DNA of 5,654 bases from JAPHTQ01 sp050287105 (GTDB lineage Bacteria; Pseudomonadota; Gammaproteobacteria; Thiohalomonadales; Thiohalomonadaceae). The stretch is from the NCBI GenBank assembly GCA_050287105.1, contig JBNKBG010000103.1, positions 1 to 5,654 of the forward strand, written 5' to 3'. A model generated the notes under the pieces. That model was given only the letters and a program-made list of their open reading frames with translations, ran no database searches and was not told the DNA's origin. Positions within the stretch are counted from its first letter, which is position 1; every line of letters starts with the position of its first letter. Below, piece by piece: positions 5,535 through 5,654 of the stretch. The position numbers and the translations under genes were made by a program.

Positions 5535-5654
5535 ATGTATAGAGTTATCGCTTACCTGTTATTGCTTTTCCCCCTGTTGCTTTCGGCAGCAGAGACACCG
5601 CAGACGCTGTTGCAGATGGCGGGCGCCGGGCGAGCCCCGGCAACGTTGTCTGAG
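5535..5654 (+). CDS. Start of an exported protein, possibly an isochorismatase-like hydrolase (partial)
   Basis: An ATG at 5535 opens a frame that stays open for 40 codons to the window edge. GGAGA (5523-5527) lies 7 nt upstream. The protein begins MYRVIAYLLLLFPLLLSAA, a clear Sec signal peptide with a likely cleavage after SAA, just before ETPQ. There is no lipobox cysteine, so export to the periplasm is expected. The next segment, TLLQMAGAGRAPATLSE, resembles the short lead-in (LLxLAGAPxTPxxLxE) that precedes the first catalytic strand in many isochorismatase-like cysteine hydrolases. The catalytic Asp, Lys and Cys would lie beyond the window, so the family is a guess from 17 residues and from context: such hydrolases are often next to GlxA-type regulators. 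That a start codon and exported protein are here is much surer than its function. Confidence 0.7.
   Translation, partial: MYRVIAYLLLLFPLLLSAAETPQTLLQMAGAGRAPATLSE

Overview
The window looks like a bacterial chromosome of moderate GC content, most likely from a gammaproteobacterium or another proteobacterium with similar signalling genes. This rests on a TetR-type repressor, a multi-domain diguanylate cyclase with a PocR sensor, a lipobox lipoprotein and a GlxA-type AraC regulator. No taxonomic marker gene is present, so the placement is only suggestive. I see no rRNA, tRNA, CRISPR array, transposase or integrase.

Layout. On the + strand there is a TetR-family repressor (4-555), then a 235-nt regulatory gap rich in small palindromes. 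Next come a soluble PocR-PAS-GAF-GGDEF diguanylate cyclase (791-2749), a second 236-nt gap, and a small protein resembling the STAS/SpoIIAA fold (2986-3363). A perfect 12-bp bidirectional terminator (3400-3426) separates these from two - strand genes: an uncharacterised secreted lipoprotein (3432-4382) and, upstream of it, a GlxA-family regulator with DJ-1/PfpI and AraC domains (4472-5443). Divergent from the regulator, a + strand gene with a signal peptide begins at 5535 and runs off the window. It does not stand out as a long ORF because only 40 codons are present.

How the parts may work together. The left half is a signalling block: a ligand-responsive repressor, a c-di-GMP synthase with three stacked sensory domains, and a small possible partner protein. 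The right half looks like a regulator and target pair, with the GlxA-type regulator divergent from a probable exported hydrolase. The start of that gene resembles isochorismatase-like cysteine hydrolases. Nothing here amounts to a clearly new multi-gene system. The points most worth a second look are the uncharacterised lipoprotein family, a hairpin that would hide the ribosome binding site of the gene at 5535, a possible 19-codon leader peptide whose stop overlaps the diguanylate cyclase start, and several palindromes placed like operators.
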